This document shows, piece after piece, positions 63,922 to 64,000 of a stretch of 64,000 bases of DNA. The stretch is from Citromicrobium bathyomarinum (GTDB lineage: Bacteria; Pseudomonadota; Alphaproteobacteria; Sphingomonadales; Sphingomonadaceae): NCBI RefSeq assembly GCF_021021475.1, contig NZ_JAINWL010000003.1:186001-250000 (forward strand). Reading direction: 5' to 3'. The position numbers and the translations under genes are program-made. The stretch's first letter is position 1. Every line of letters starts with the position of its first letter. Under the pieces are notes generated by a model. That model was not told where the DNA came from. It made no database searches and saw only the letters and a program-made list of their open reading frames with translations.

Positions 63922-64000
63922 GCGAAAACCGCAGAAATGCGTCATCGAATCTGAACAGGTGTTAAGCCTAAAAAGCGCAGCTCAGCCTTGAATTTCGGGC

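Overview
The window looks like one continuous piece of a high-GC alphaproteobacterial chromosome. It most resembles the order Sphingomonadales, and probably an Erythrobacteraceae-type genome. Grounds are the gene orders ispH-thrB-rnhA and argS-SPOR-nagZ-scpA-scpB-tatABC, an FtsZ with a long linker inside a complete dcw cluster, a glnB-glnA pair and Sphingomonadales-like protein sequences. This is inference from remembered family patterns; no search was run. I saw no rRNA, tRNA, insertion sequence, phage gene, CRISPR array or att site.

Layout. 1-2459 (minus): the start of a tad/Flp pilus locus (cpaA, cpaB, partial cpaC). 2553-4625 (plus): an alpha/beta hydrolase and an FAD amine/amino-acid oxidoreductase. 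4736-7171 (minus): ispH-thrB-rnhA. 7267-14894 (plus): a lipoprotein, argS, a SPOR protein, nagZ, scpAB and tatABC. 14982-16034 (minus): three tandem small exported proteins of no family I know; two of them carry near-identical terminators. 16230-19267: a secreted amidohydrolase divergent from threonine ammonia-lyase. 19416-26603 (plus): bpt, tamA and tamB, with an unusual tamA start. 26635-27572: three palindromic repeats at an exact 17-bp period in front of an Xre regulator and a membrane protein. 27652-32379 (minus): argC, glnB-glnA, an SH3 protein and an M17 aminopeptidase. 32445-36028: a DUF3298-like lipoprotein, map, ccmAB with a low-GC small lipoprotein, and a pterin dehydratase. 36073-39758 (minus): an SDR, an S9 peptidase and a HhH-GPD glycosylase. 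39930-42487 (plus): ferredoxin, cysteine synthase and two poorly known membrane proteins. 42819-61552 (plus): the dcw cluster mraZ-rsmH-ftsL-ftsI-murE-murF-mraY-murD-ftsW-murG-murC-murB-ddl-ftsQ-ftsA-ftsZ, almost entirely with overlapping stop/start codons, followed by a TPR-SPOR protein and a YbjN-like protein.

The dominant theme is the cell envelope. The dcw genes build and divide peptidoglycan. NagZ recycles it, and two SPOR proteins may bind denuded septal glycan. TatABC exports folded proteins, and TamAB handles outer-membrane assembly or lipid transport. The best candidates for something undescribed are the three-paralogue array (14982-16034), the Xre module with its three-palindrome operator (26635-27572) and the post-ftsZ pair (61606-63921).
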